In this document: positions 21,642-34,180 of the stretch, piece by piece | Numbering within the stretch: position 1 is the first letter of the stretch | How the letters are laid out: every line of letters starts with the position of its first letter | Source: Anaeramoeba flamelloides | Taxonomy: Eukaryota > Metamonada > Anaeramoebidae | Reading direction: 5' to 3' | Assembly (NCBI GenBank): GCA_027625915.1 | Contig: JANTQA010000008.1 | Coordinates: 1,939,001 to 2,003,000 of the forward strand | DNA: 64,000 nt | The notes under the pieces: model-generated | What the model was told of the DNA's origin: nothing | The model's database searches: none | Seen by the model: only the letters and a program-made list of their open reading frames with translations | Made by a program: the position numbers and the translations under genes

Positions 21642-24600
21642 GGGGTTTTATTTCTAATATAACATCATATCTACTGTAAAGTGGTATCCATTAGACCATT
21701 TAATTTTTGAAGTTAAACTCCTTGATATTATGTTCAATTTTAAATTATGAATTGAATTTATCTGAAATCTTTCCAAATTTCCATATTAAGAATTAATTTG
21801 TTTTTTTCGTCTGAAATTCTCCAAAATTGACTCTCTTTTTTGAGATAAATTTTCCAATTTGATTCATTAATTTTTAAGAATTTCCTTTTTATATATTTAT
21901 TTTAAGAAACCAATATCATATTTACTTAATGTATGTTGTCCGTTACTAAGGCCAATCAAGGAATGAATAAGTCTACTATAAAAAAAGTTAATGGAATTTA
22001 TTTAAAGTCCAAATGATTTTTAATTCATGTTCAAAACAATCGCACAACGCACAAATTATTTTAAATACGACACAAAAAAAAAATCATCAAGGTAAAAAAA
22101 AAAGATTGTACACGCTGTTGATTGCAAAATAAAAAAATCAAAATTTTCATTTAGCTTTCCATAAAAAAAAAAACCCTTACACGAATTAAATTTTCAAAGT
22201 CCCCATTTCTCAAAGGGGGGTTAATAGTCCATAAGTTTCTTTTTAGGATTTAAAATTCGAAATGTTACATGATTTATTAAAAATTTTTTTTACAAAGTTG
22301 AATAAAAATTTTATTACCTTTATTTTAAAATGAATAGTATTAACACACAATCTCGTTTTTCAACACAATCTCTATTCCAAAAAAAAAAAAAAAAACAATA
22401 TGTGCCTTGCTTTTTGGAGTTGTTCCTTAAAAATTTTTTTTCTTGTGTCTTATTGGATTAATCGTAGTGTGTGTTAAAAAGTGCACTGACTATATTTAAA
22501 CACAAGTTTGGTAAGTCTTCACAGGTTCTTTTAACAATGGTATATTATTTTCAATCTATTTATTATTCACTCTACTATTGACCCGATCAGTTATTAAACT
22601 TTTTAATAAATTCAATTCGTATATGAATGCTTTTTTATTTGGAATTTGGCAATAAAGTAAAGGTATATTTTTTCGAGTTATTAAATGAAATTTCAAGAAA
22701 TTCTTATTAAATTTGAGAAAACTTTTTTTATTGGTTATAAAAATACGAAATTATCAAGTTAACCCAGTTATAAATGTTTTAGTTTGTCTCTAAATATTTT
22801 TTATTACTGGATTATCTTTAAGAATATTAAAATTTTTTGATCAATTTCAATACTTTTTTCTTTCGATTTAATTGATAAATGAAAAGAAAAACATGATCTT
22901 CACCAAATCACTGGGAAGAAGCCATATTTTAATTTGTGTTCTTCAGATAAGACAGTGAGACGAAATTCCAAGGATAAGCATAATTTTGCTTTAAATGTTT
23001 AATCAGTTTACAATTTTGTTCTAAAAATCAGATAACTCGACTTTCAAAACATTTTGTTTCAAGGGGAATTGTAAAAAATAATTGACTAAAGGGCTTTATT
23101 TGCATTTAAAACAAAAAAATTCTTTTTTTCACAAAAAGTTAAAAATTTTATGGAAAAAACAAAACTCAAATTTTTAACTTTAAAGAAATTTTTTTGGACT
23201 AATACTTTTTTTTTTTTTAAAGTTTTTATTGAATCACTCATATTGAAATTTCGCAACTGTGTACCAACTATTCGTTTTTCACTTTAGAACTTTTTTTATC
23301 TAGGGATTTTTGCCTAACAAATCTGAAGATATTTAAATTCCTTTTCCTTATTGGACTTTTTGTTTCGAAACAGGATTTTGGAAGAAGTGGGTTCTAATTT
23401 GCAAGTTCGGTTAGAAAAGGGAAAATGTAAATGACGTAAAAATTTTTCCCATCTTTTCGAACAAGGCCAGTAGTGTTGAAAAGTGAAATTATGATTCAAA
23501 AGTTGAGTAATTTGAAAAATAACTCAAAAATTTTAACTTTACAAGATTTGACAAAAAGAGAACAAATTTTTTGACACTGTTAGGTATTATAGTTCCTTTT
23601 TTGAATATTATTCTCAAGTTGAAAAAATTTACAAAACTTTTTTTGACTAAATTCAAATAAGTTGAAGAAATTTCTTAAATCTCATTTCTACAGAAAAATT
23701 CCAAGATCCTTTTTCGCTCTTTCATGTAAGTTGGTGAAAAATTCAAGCCAATAAGATAAAGGTATTGTATAACTGCTCCTATAGAAGGGCAATAGACCAC
23801 GATTCGATCACAGCCATAAACGATGAAAAAAAAAAGATAAAGTTATTTTTTTTCTATTTCATCTTTGAAAAGAGCCTATATTCGATTACTAAAATACAAT
23901 TTTAGGAAACTTTTATTCGTTTACTGAAAATTGGACTCAAAGAAAAATAGTTGTTTACTAGACAGAACACAAAGTTAAAAAAGTTTTATTGTAAATCATA
24001 ATTATTTAAAAAAAAAGATAAGTGTGTTAAAGACGGATAAGGGAAAATGTTTCCAACTATTCACACTCCTAAGTTGGTATTGGGTTTTTATGGTGTTACC
24101 CCAGAGTCTTCAACTGAAAGGTTTTATCGTTTGAAAACTTAAAAATCGAAAAAAGGAAATTCAGAATAATTTCTTAAAAAAATTAAAATCAAATTTTTAA
24201 AGTAAAAGAATGAAAAATTAATTACTCTTTGTATATTTTACTATTTAAAATTGTGGTGAAGAAAACGTTCATCTTTCGTTCTTTTTGAATTTATAGAAAA
24301 TTTTGAAAGACCACATAGGTTTTAACTTTTAGAATTTTTAAATTCTGCATTTCCAAAAGAGGAAAAATCAAACTATTCCAAGTCAATCAATTAAATCAGA
24401 CCAAACAGTTTGAAAAATAAGTTTGTTTGATCTTGATCGAACTTTCATAAACATTGAGATCCAAGTTTCTACTGAAAAACGGTAATGAATTTTTCCAATC
24501 TTTGATACCTTTAGCAAAAATTTTTCCAATCTACACTTTCCAACACAGATCAAAGAGTTTCAATTTTGGAAACACTAACAAAAGACAGTCTTTTGGCTTT

Positions 24601-24642
24601 GTACTTATTTCATCTAAATCCTTTGAGGAAAATTAATAGTAA

Positions 24643-25130
24643 AAATAAAATAATTAACCAGATCATTTTTAGAAAAAATTTTTTTTTGCAAAAGAGTCAG
24701 GATCAAAAATCTGGTCTATTGAACACAAGTTCTAATATTAACACTCCGCCAAATTCACCAATTACTCAAATAAACGGCTATAATTCCGAATTTTTTTTAA
24801 GACTAAAAAATTGTTGAGATTGAACAAATCAGGTGATTCAAAACACACTGATTTTCATTCACTTGAATTAGAAGTTCTTTGGGTTTTTTCCATCCAGGAA
24901 CTGATTAAAATTATTTCTATTTTCACTCTTATCATTTTACAAATGATTTACAAACATCTTTTCACTAATAAAAAAAAATCTACAAAACCTTTTTTTAAAA
25001 AAAAATACAAATTCATTTTTATGCATCACCTTATGATCGTAAATCTGATTTTAAATGAAAACTTGTTCGAAAATAAGAATAGTAAAATTTTACCAAACAA
25101 GAGTTCAAATGTTGGAAAATCGGGTAAAGT
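24643..25130 (+). other. Possible exon(s) of an unrecognised gene
   Basis: Two overlapping protein-like frames: 24670-24817 (FLQKSQDQKSGLLN, TPPNSPITQINGYNSEF) and 24811-25122 (LNKSGDSKHTDFHSLELE, then hydrophobic QELIKIISIFTLIILQMI and basic KKKSTKPFFKKK). The second ends PNKSSNVGKSG at a donor-like G|GTAAAGT at 25123. Composition is more gene-like than the surroundings, but no start, acceptor or family is certain. It may be the 5' part of a transcript leading towards 25524, or a decayed gene. Confidence 0.25.
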
Positions 25131-25236
25131 ATTTGGATTTTTTTTTGGTGTGATTGAGACTTTGTATTGTTGTTGTTTTCTGAATTTTTAAAGTGAGTTT
25201 GGTTCTTCTAAATTTTGTAGAAAAAATTTAACTTAC

Positions 25237-25375
25237 CATAATTTGTCAATTAAACCAAAAAAGTACCTTCCGGTAATGGTAGTTGTTTCTCTAACAAGAA
25301 ACCATTTAGCCCTGTAAAAATACTTTTTTTTGAAAATTTAGCAAAAAACCAAATAGTCGATCTTCTCTACCTCAT
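25237..25375 (-). other. Possible short exons of a minus-strand gene
   Basis: On the minus strand, ATGAG (25375-25371) is followed by a GTAGAG...TTTACAG intron (25370-25312). A 75-base exon (25311-25237) follows, then GTAAGTTAAA. The spliced frame reads M-R-A-K-W-F-L-V-R-E-T-T-T-I-T-G and continues G-R-Y-F-F-G-L-I-D-K-L. Consensus splice sites on both sides of a clean frame argue for a real exon. The continuation beyond 25236 is not found: the next AGs give a stop. I do not recognise the protein. Confidence 0.35.
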
Positions 25376-25523
25376 CAATTGTACTTGATTTGTAAACCAC
25401 GAAACATGTTTTCATTTTTTGTATTAGTTATTTTGACTTTTTGAAGAATTATTTCATCAACAAAATCATTTTTTTTTTTTTTGAATTCAAAATATTTAAA
25501 TTACACAAAATTTCTTTTTCTCA

Positions 25524-26234
25524 ATGAATCCACAATTTAAAGATCCATTAACACTTTTACAATGCTGTTATGCACTCCTTCGTTTAAATTCGCCAATCAA
25601 ATGCCAAACTACAATTCAAATTAGCCAAAGTGAAAACGATCAAATCAGGTTTGTCACAAAGAAACAAAAAAATTTTACTTTATTCAACTCTTTATGTATT
25701 GAGGCGAGATCAAAGCTTAATAACGACGAAGTAGAAACAAGAAATACAAACACATGTACTTCATCTTCAAAATCATCAAAAATTATGAAAAAAAATTGCC
25801 AAAGGCAACAAATCCCGATCCTCTCCGAATTGGAGCTCAAAAAGTTTTTAACCAAACGGCCAAAGCCATCATGGGGACGAAGGTTGGAGAAGCTCAACCA
25901 ATTTGATCCAAGCTACATCATTGGCTGGTACCCAAACCTTTCCAAAGTGTATGCATCCACAAACCCAAACAATAACAACAACAACAACAACAACAACACA
26001 TGCCTTCACATCCTTCCAAATGATCCTATTGATCTCCCTAAAAAAATTATCATCGACAAGGCCATCTTCAAGAAATGCGCAGACTTGACAACAAAAAACA
26101 ACACACAGGAAGAATGGATTAAAAGCTACAAGTCTGCCCAAAGGGGAATTGAAGAATACTTTAAAAGAAATAATTACCAAAGGCAAGGCAGATATACGCG
26201 AAAAAAATTGCAATTTATTTTGAAAGAGGACTAA
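25524..26234 (+). CDS. Hypothetical protein, 236 aa
   Basis: A single open frame from ATG 25524 to TAA 26232, with visibly higher G+C than its surroundings. The C-terminal two thirds look structured: LSELELKKFLTKRPKPSWG, LEKLNQFDPSYIIGWYPNL, a short Asn run written mostly with AAC codons, PNDPIDLPKKIIIDKAIFKK, then a basic helical tail rich in Arg/Lys/Tyr. No membrane segment, signal peptide or familiar motif. The start has stops upstream in frame, but an upstream exon cannot be excluded. Function unknown. Confidence 0.65.
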   Translation: MNPQFKDPLTLLQCCYALLRLNSPIKCQTTIQISQSENDQIRFVTKKQKNFTLFNSLCIEARSKLNNDEVETRNTNTCTSSSKSSKIMKKNCQRQQIPILSELELKKFLTKRPKPSWGRRLEKLNQFDPSYIIGWYPNLSKVYASTNPNNNNNNNNNNTCLHILPNDPIDLPKKIIIDKAIFKKCADLTTKNNTQEEWIKSYKSAQRGIEEYFKRNNYQRQGRYTRKKLQFILKED

Positions 26235-29200
26235 TCCACACAACTTTCGCACACCAACCCCCCTACCCACGGCTTCTTTATTTTTACTGGGTTTCTCTCG
26301 TTCCTTATGAATCTATTTCTTTCGTTCTTTTGGATTGCCTTTCTTGAATATTATTTTTTGTTTTTTTACAAAAAATTCAATACCATTTGCATATTTGAAG
26401 ACACCTTATTTATTTTTAATTTATTTTGTATCATGTAATTCTATTCTTTGGTATTTCGAAATTCGTGAAAAATTATTTTTTCAATAATCACTTTATTTTT
26501 TTTTATTCCTTTTGACAAATAAATTCTGATGATCACTAAAATGGTTTTCCCATTGATACACTATCGACACAATCTTCAAAGATTGGGACTCTAATCAAAT
26601 TTTAAAGTTAATAGGAAAAAAAATGCAAATTTATTTATTTTAATACATCGATTTTGAAAATCTGAAAAATAAAAAAAAACCTTTTTTAATTACGACTTTT
26701 GTTGTGCTTTTTTTTGTCTTTGAAGTTTTTTTTATCTTTTAACTTTTTTTTTTTCTTTTTTTAAAAAATTTTTTATTTTATGTTGTTGGGATAAAATCTG
26801 ATCTTTTTCTTGAAGAAATCAAACTGGAAATATCTTGAGAAGTTCTTTTTTTTTGAAAGGTAACTGAAAAGTAAACCCAACAGATTTGGTTTTTTTTTTT
26901 TTTTTCTACAATTTTCCAAGTCTTGAAAAACTATTGATACTCAAAAGAATGAGACAAGAAATGCAGAAAGATCAACACCGCGTGAGATATGCATAGAGTT
27001 GTGGTTGATAAATGAATGTGTATGAGTCTTTAGAAATTTTTTGATGTTAGATTGTTGAGTTTATAAAAAAAATCTCAACTTTTCCCATTAACAGAATAAT
27101 TCTAATTTTCCAATCGAAAAACACCACCACAGTATCTCACTTTTGGGAACATTTAATTAATTTTTCTTTCGTTTCTCTAAAATTACAAATCAAAAAATCC
27201 CTAATAAAAGTTAACTTTTAAAAAAAATCAAAATATTTTGTATTGACAAAATTGAACCATCGTACTTGCTATTTGTTATTTATAAACAATGAGAGTTGTG
27301 AAAAAGAAAAATTTGACAAAATCCTACTTTTTAATACCAAAAATTTTACCAAGATATGAAAAAAGAATAAATACTTTGAGTGATCATCAGAATTTTGGCT
27401 TTGTTGAATACTATGATTGAAATTAGTTTCTTTTCAATGAATACCTCAAAAAATAAAAGAAGAATTTCAAAGTAACTCTTTTCAAACAAGAGACAGTTAA
27501 TTTGTCGATTGATCTTCAACTCTCATCTTCTGATCACAAAAGTTCAAGACAATTCTCAGAATCTTGTTGCCTTCGAGGCTTTAAACTTGGAATAATTTGA
27601 TAGTTTTGAGATTGTTTTCACAAGGTTCCAATTTAAATATGAAAAATATCAACAATCTTTTCCGTTCTTGTTGAAATTAAAGTTTTGACGAAAAGCAAAA
27701 ATGTATGACCTTTTTTTATGATTCGAAAAGTATTTTTTTTTATAATCGAAATATAAAACCAATCATCGAAAGTGGTGTTGTTTGATCACCAATGGGAAAA
27801 AATTTTCAACAGTTCCTTTTTTACTTTTCTTTTCTTTTTGAAATAGAAATTTCAAAGAATAAGATTCTAATTTATGATCAATATTTATTATGTTTGTTTC
27901 TTTTTTCATTACCACTTTGCTTTGTATTGTGCAATCTAAGATTCTAAATGAATGGAATTCAAATTTTTGAAATGAAAAAATAGATAATCAAGCGAAATAT
28001 TCCACCTTTTGATTCTGTATACCTAGAGTTTATATTTCTTTTCTTTTCGAATTAAGAAATGAAAATTTTTATTCTGGTTATCTTGATTATTTTCCATATA
28101 TTTAGTGACAATAATCTCAAATATCTTGACAAAATCCATTGTAAATCACATTTCTTGATATTGAACTAATCCCTTCGTTATTGAACTATGAGACAAAAAT
28201 TTTAAGAATGATAATTTGATTAATAGAGTATTAATTAAAAAGTAATGACAAAAATACTATAATCATACAAATTAGTCCATTTGAAGGAATAAGATCAAAC
28301 TTATCAAACCTCCCTTTTTTCAACATTTAGTTTTAAATGAATTATTATTATACAGCCAAAAAGACACCCTTTCATTGAAGGTTAAGGTGTTTACGATCCA
28401 TTACCCAAAAATTTTCATAAATTATTTATGTTAATTGATCAGGAGTTTTTTTCGAGTTATTACAGTTTTTTCTGATTTAAAAAGTATCCAACTAATATTA
28501 TAAAAATATCATTAAGAAGATATTTGTCACAGAGTTCTTTTTCCATTGAGCTAAATTATTTGTAATTTTGAATAAATTAAACAACAAAATTAAATGTTTT
28601 TTTGTAAATCAAGACTAATCTTCATTACTTTACTGTATTTAATGGGCATGAAGAAGATACAAAAATAAAAAATAAATGGGTAAATATCTACTTAATGTAT
28701 TTTTAAGGATATAGTAAATGGGTATTGGATCCAAGAGAATAAAAAATCATAACCAAAAAGATAACAATTTTTTGTAAAACTTGTGATTTTAATTTGATAA
28801 TAAAAGATCCTGTTTACCTTAATCAAGATGAAAAGATTAGATTTGGAATTTATATGAAGAATTCATCTGTAATTTGCCTCCTTAAAATAGTAAAATTGAT
28901 TCAAAATAAACTGTATAAAAGTTTTCCTTCAACTTTTCCACTTAAAGAATTCCAAAGATCAACTACAATTTATACTTTCTCCTTTTTAATTCTTCAAACA
29001 AGTGAAGATTATATGACTTTCCTTTTTCGAGTTGAGGATGTTCATCATTATTTGAATTCTTTGATTTTATTTATTTTTTCTTTGCTGTTATTTTCCAATT
29101 AAAAAATGAAAATTTTTAGTTCCCATTCCATAATATTTGTCGAGTTTATAAGTTGAAGTAAAACCAAAGATCTTGACAACACCGTTTAGAAATGATATTT

Positions 29201-30359
29201 TTATACAATAAATGAAAATTTCCAAAGTTAACTCCAAGTAAAATTTTTACTCGGCTAATTTGATTGTAACAGCAATAATTACTTTTCATTATGGAAATTG
29301 AAAAAAAAATTTCCTAAATAAATTGGAAAATAACAGTAGTTTCAGAAAACTGATAAAAACTTTTAACTAATCTCATTTAATTTACTTTGTCATTGAATTT
29401 TTTTGTACCTCATTTTCTAAAATAAAAAGTAATAATTATTTTTTTTTTCATTTTATTAAAAATTAGTAGTAATTAATATGAAATTCCAACCATTTGAACA
29501 AATTTAATTAATATTATTATTGATCTTAAATTTAAATAAAACAAATCCAAGAATCAAATTTCACACAAAGTAAATATCATTAGAAATATATTTTTATAAA
29601 ATACCTTACTTGGTTGGGAAATAACTAGTTATGAATTCTCTCAAGTGGAGAGCAATTATAATGAAAATTTTCTTTTTCAATTTTTATTAATAATCACCAA
29701 ATTCCAAGGTAAAAACATATTAGCATATAAATATATATTATTTTTAAGATTTTTTACAAAATCAAAAAATAAAAAAAAATTTTTTTCAAACAAGTAAAAA
29801 GTAAAAGTAGGCAATTCAAAGTTTAAAAAAATGTTAATTTTAAAATTATAAAACAATTAGCCGGTTTCCAATAATTAAAATTGGTCATCATTTGGGTTCG
29901 TGTAGATTGTATCAAGTAAATGTTTATGGAAACAATTGAAAAAAAATCAATTAACAGGCGATTTTTTTTTAAAAAAAAAGAAATATAAAGTATTCTTAGA
30001 TAATGAAAAAGATTAATATTTGCCGATTTTAAAACATTTCAGATTTTAAGTATCCATTTTTTTAACCTCACAATTAAAAATTGTAAATTAGAAAAATAAA
30101 TTAAAGAAAAAAATGTTTAATAAGATTTTCTTGTTACAAACAATTCAATTTTTTTTTATTTACCTTTTAATATAAGATTAATTAAACAAAAATTTGAATT
30201 CTACAAAAATAAATTTACTATTATGTCAAACTGATCTCTTATGAAAAAAAGATAAATATATAATAATTTTTAATAAAAATTAATTTATTTTTATTTTTCA
30301 ATTGCGGAGCGATATATATATATATATATATAGATCTGAAACATTAAATATTTCAAAAA
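26235..30359. other. Gene-poor region
   Basis: No convincing gene. A 16-base inverted pair (AATTCTGATGATCACT at 26523-26538 and its complement near 27378-27394) brackets about 0.85 kb without a coding frame. An open stretch at 28794-29102 (KDPVYLNQDEKIRFGIYM, then FRVEDVHHYLNSL) looks protein-like but has no start or splice context and may be a relic. Confidence 0.4.
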
Positions 30360-30906
30360 GCATTAATACAAATTGTGAATATTATTTCAAATAATTTATG
30401 GTAATTCCTACGGCAATTCAAGAGCTACCATTTGGTGAAAATCGAAACACACCAGTTGGAATACGACAAAATACAATGGGTTTTAGATTATCATTTTTTA
30501 CCATTTGAAAACTATTCTCATAGCAAAACTTTAAAACCCCTTCTACCAATTAGTTACATATCTTCATTTTAACATCATTACATAAATTATGTATTTAATT
30601 GGTATTTTATAACCACTTACAATTTCGACGTTTCAAATTTCCAAATTTGGGGATATTTTGATCTGATAATATTTTTGCATTTAAAATGTAATCTTGGACC
30701 AAATGAAGAATCGAATTTATTATCAACACACATATATATTTATGAGTCAAAAATACTAATAAAATATTTAATTGTTTAATATTAAACAGTAGTGAATACA
30801 ATTTAGAAAGATCAAGAAAAGAATCAATAGTTAAAAAATTGAATGATTTTTTTTTAACTTCATATTTTTTATGAAAAATTTTTTTTTCACATATTAATTT
30901 TCTCAT
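30360..30906 (-). pseudogene. Relic coding sequence, unrecognised
   Basis: On the minus strand, 30906-30607 is open for 99 codons from an ATG (it ends SDQNIPKFGNLKRRNCKWL). After a gap, 30555-30380 reads coding-like with internal stops: FQMVKNDNLKPIVFCRIP, TGVFRFSPNGSS, stop, IAVGIT. The amino-acid make-up is unlike random A+T-rich translation. I infer a decayed gene or an unspliced remnant; no family is assigned. Confidence 0.3.
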
Positions 30907-31449
30907 TTTTATTATATTTTTTATTTACTAAAGCTCAAAGTTTACGTTCTAAATTATCTGATTGGAGAATGATCTTATTATATTACATTAATTTTTTAAA
31001 ACAATGATTTTCACAATTAAAAAATAATTTCAACTAATACAATAAGCCTGAATGTATCAGTTTTTAATAACAACATGCCCTAATATTAATATAATTTATT
31101 ATATTTACTGTGTAATTACTTATTTTGTATATTTTAGAAGTCCCAAAAAATTCTAATCTACCCGAAAAAAACAGAAAAGAAAATTATTTTTGTTCAATCA
31201 AAATTTTTTTTTTAAATTTTTTAAAAGGAAAATTATTAAAATTATTTCATTTCAATCAATATAATTAGTTTTTACCAAATTAATTATCATTTTCATTACC
31301 ACCAATAGTCTTTTTTCTAATATTTATTAATATATCTATTTTTTTATCCTTTTTGAGATAATTCTTTTGGATAAAGAAAAAATGATATATTCAACAAAAT
31401 GAAAAATATTGGAATTCTACCAAGAAGGACAGTTATAAACATTAAAGCT

Positions 31450-31631
31450 TGAAATCAATTTACATATTTTACTTTGAAATTGTTTTTTTTTTAATAATAA
31501 GAAATAGATTATTCCAAAAAAAAAAAATGCCTGAAGATATTTTGAAATTACCTAATTTTATTATCATGATTCATAATTTTTTTTCTGATAAAAATGATTT
31601 AAATTGCTCTAATAAAAATTTTTGTGAGTAA
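31450..31631 (+). pseudogene. C-terminal coding repeat, copy 1 (partner 59234-59390)
   Basis: The end of this frame reads PEDILKLPNFIIMIHNFF, SDKNDLNCSNKNFCE, then TAA. The minus-strand frame at 59335-59234 ends with the parallel LEDIWELVNFILKIQNHFF and SAKNELNCYKDSCE. Identity also extends a little upstream (TTTGAAATTG... versus TTTTAAGAC...). Two unlinked copies of one protein C-terminus indicate a dispersed gene family or a transposon ORF. Upstream of MPED the frame is shifted or interrupted. Confidence 0.4.
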
Positions 31632-33089
31632 AGATCAAAAGATTTATAAAAAAAATTGTTTAAATTTGATTAATTTTCCATTTTTTTTTTCATTTTTCGA
31701 AAACAATAAAATTAATTTTTTTAAACCTTAAAGAATAAAAAATTAAATATTCAAACATGAATGAAAGTCAAGTATCCGTTTTATTCTCGAAGGGATTAAA
31801 ATATATCATGTGGAAGTCTATACATTAAAGTAAGTTATACTTTCAGATGAATTGTATTAGTGTTTCATTGGTTAAAATTTCTTTAAAAAATTGATTCTTT
31901 AAAAGTTTAATAAAAGCGAATAACAATTCAAAAAGATTGGTTTTGGTAAGAATATACAAATAATTTTTTAAAACAATCTATATTTCGAAAAAAAAAATTA
32001 AGATTCGAATAATCAATCTCAAGACTTCAGAGTTGCAAAATATTCCCTTCTAATTTCAAATAAAATGTAAATTAAGTAGCTAAAAGTTTAATTTATTTCT
32101 TTATTTATTGTTTGTGAAAACAATTAAATCAAATCCTATTATTCCTATATGAAATCAAAATTTATTGTTTTGGAAAAAAAACAAATAATTAACTCAAGAT
32201 AAATTTTCTGTCAAATTATTTTCGCATATAGGAAAAATTTTGATAATAAACCCATTTCAGAGAAACTGAAAAAAAAACAATCATTATGTATTTATTTATT
32301 ATTTGTGGTACCAAATTAATCGAATTCCATTGTCCTTATATAAAATTAGTTTTTTAAAAACTTGATTTTTGGTTTTTATCTAAATTTTTAATTTATGTTA
32401 GCAGTATATCAAAATTATTTTTCTGTGATAGATTAATTTTTTTATTTTTTTTAATATTTTACTTTTTAAGGTTTTTATTTTTTTCTTAAATTTTTTTTTT
32501 ATATGTAAAAAAAATTAAATTCAACAATTACCTTTTTTAGTTCGATAGAAATAAATTAATTATCACAAAGTCTATAGCCAGTTTCACTTTTAAGACACAA
32601 ACTTTGAACAAAATTTAAAGTACAATAAAAATCTCAAATTAAGGCACATTTTTCTGAACTTTTAAGTAACTTAAGAAAATAAACTAGTTTTCAAAAATTT
32701 TGACTTACTTTATAATGTTTATGGAAGCTGTTTTGAGGGTTTATTCCAGTATTCTTTTCAAAAAAATATTTTCAAATTTTTGGATCAGAATCATTTTTCA
32801 AATTTTGCAAAATTTAGTTTTGCTTTAACAAATTTTTGTTTTTGTTTTTCTTGTTTTTTGATTTCCCCCCTTTTTTTTTCTTTTATTTTTTTTTAGCTTT
32901 TTTTTTTTTTTTCAAAAGATCATGTTGTAAAAAAATAGATCTTCGAAAAGACAAATAATCACTTTGAAATTTTTGACTATGTAATGTCTTTGAAAATGAA
33001 TTTAATTATTCATAAAAAATCTTCTTGTTGTTCAACTTTTTTTCAGTGAAAGTTCAGTAAATAAAAATCTATATTACTAATTTCATAAA

Positions 33090-33275
33090 TTGTGACTCAC
33101 TTTATTTTTAGTTTTTGGTTTTATTTTTTTTTAATTTTTAAAATATCAAGTTATTATATATTTAGAATGACTTAAAAGTGAATTACAATTCAAATTTAGT
33201 TATTAATTGTTCTTGAATACTAAAGGATATTTTTTTTTCAATTTATTATTTCGGCTGAGTCACAGTATTTGAAAA
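33090..33275. repeat. ~200-bp dispersed repeat, copy 3
   Basis: Same orientation as 21310-21525 and aligned by eye almost throughout, beginning TTTTTAGTTTTTGGTTTTAT and ending at GCTGAGTCACAGTATTTG. Non-coding. Confidence 0.55.
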
Positions 33276-33619
33276 AAAGATTATCTCAATAAACCCTCCA
33301 TTCTTAAATTTATCGAGAAATTTTATTGTTTATTTAGGAAATTATAAAAAAAATTCCCTATAAAACTAAAACCAACAAAATTTTAGAAAAACCCAGTCTT
33401 TTAAATCTACCCACTCCAATAAAATTAAAATAATTATTTTAAACTTGGAAAATAAATATATTTCTAAGATTCAAAGAAGAGTTTCAAATAAATTTTTTCA
33501 ATTTTTTTGAATAAAAAAACATGAGAAAAAATCAACAAACCAAATTGAAAAATTCCCAAAAAAAAAAAAAATTATATTTTCAACTTTTGAAAATTAAACA
33601 TATAATCAAAAGAAATACT

Positions 33620-34180
33620 GTTTAATTTGATTATTATTCATCTTTAATTAATAACCAGGCTCTTAATTTTTTTCAGTGTGTTGGTAATAACCCAAAGAAA
33701 TTAAACCTATCAATAAGTTTTATAATTATTTCTCAAAAATTTATATATTTCCAAACAAAAAAAATTCACCCAAATAAAGAATTCTAATATAGAAAAATTA
33801 ACAAATATTATCAAATAACGGATATTAATACTTACAAACCCTTGTTTATTATCTTAATATTTGATAAAGAATATATTATATAAGTTTTTAAATTTCAAGT
33901 AAATAAATAAATATTTGTGAATTACATAAATGATTAATTTTTTCAGATATTCAAGGATTCAATATTTTATTTATTTTGACTTATATTTTTGAAATAATAA
34001 TTATAGTTACAATTTTCAAGGCTTTTTTGAAATGAATACTCTCAGAATTTATGTAATAGTGGGATTTCATAAAAATAAAAATTTTTTGCAACTTTTTCAA
34101 TTTCTTTTTTAATCTAAAAATACAACAAAAAAGGATCAGATCCTCATACTGAAAATTAATTGAAAAAAATGAATTATTTT
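33620..34180. repeat. Dispersed ~550-bp repeat, copy 2
   Basis: Partner of 3840-4400 in the same orientation (GGTAATAACCCAAAGAAATT, ACCCTTGTTTATTATC, ATTTTTTCAGATATTCAAGG, AAAAAAGGATCAGATCCTCA). Non-coding. Confidence 0.55.

Larger units (their letters stand above)
20133..24640. other. Gene-free region with repeat remnants and long poly(T)
   Basis: No gene is supported. It holds two copies of a ~200-bp repeat (listed separately) and a 30-base T run at 21611-21640. A few protein-length open stretches (for example 23314-23499 on -) have no family signature and no splice context. Confidence 0.45.
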
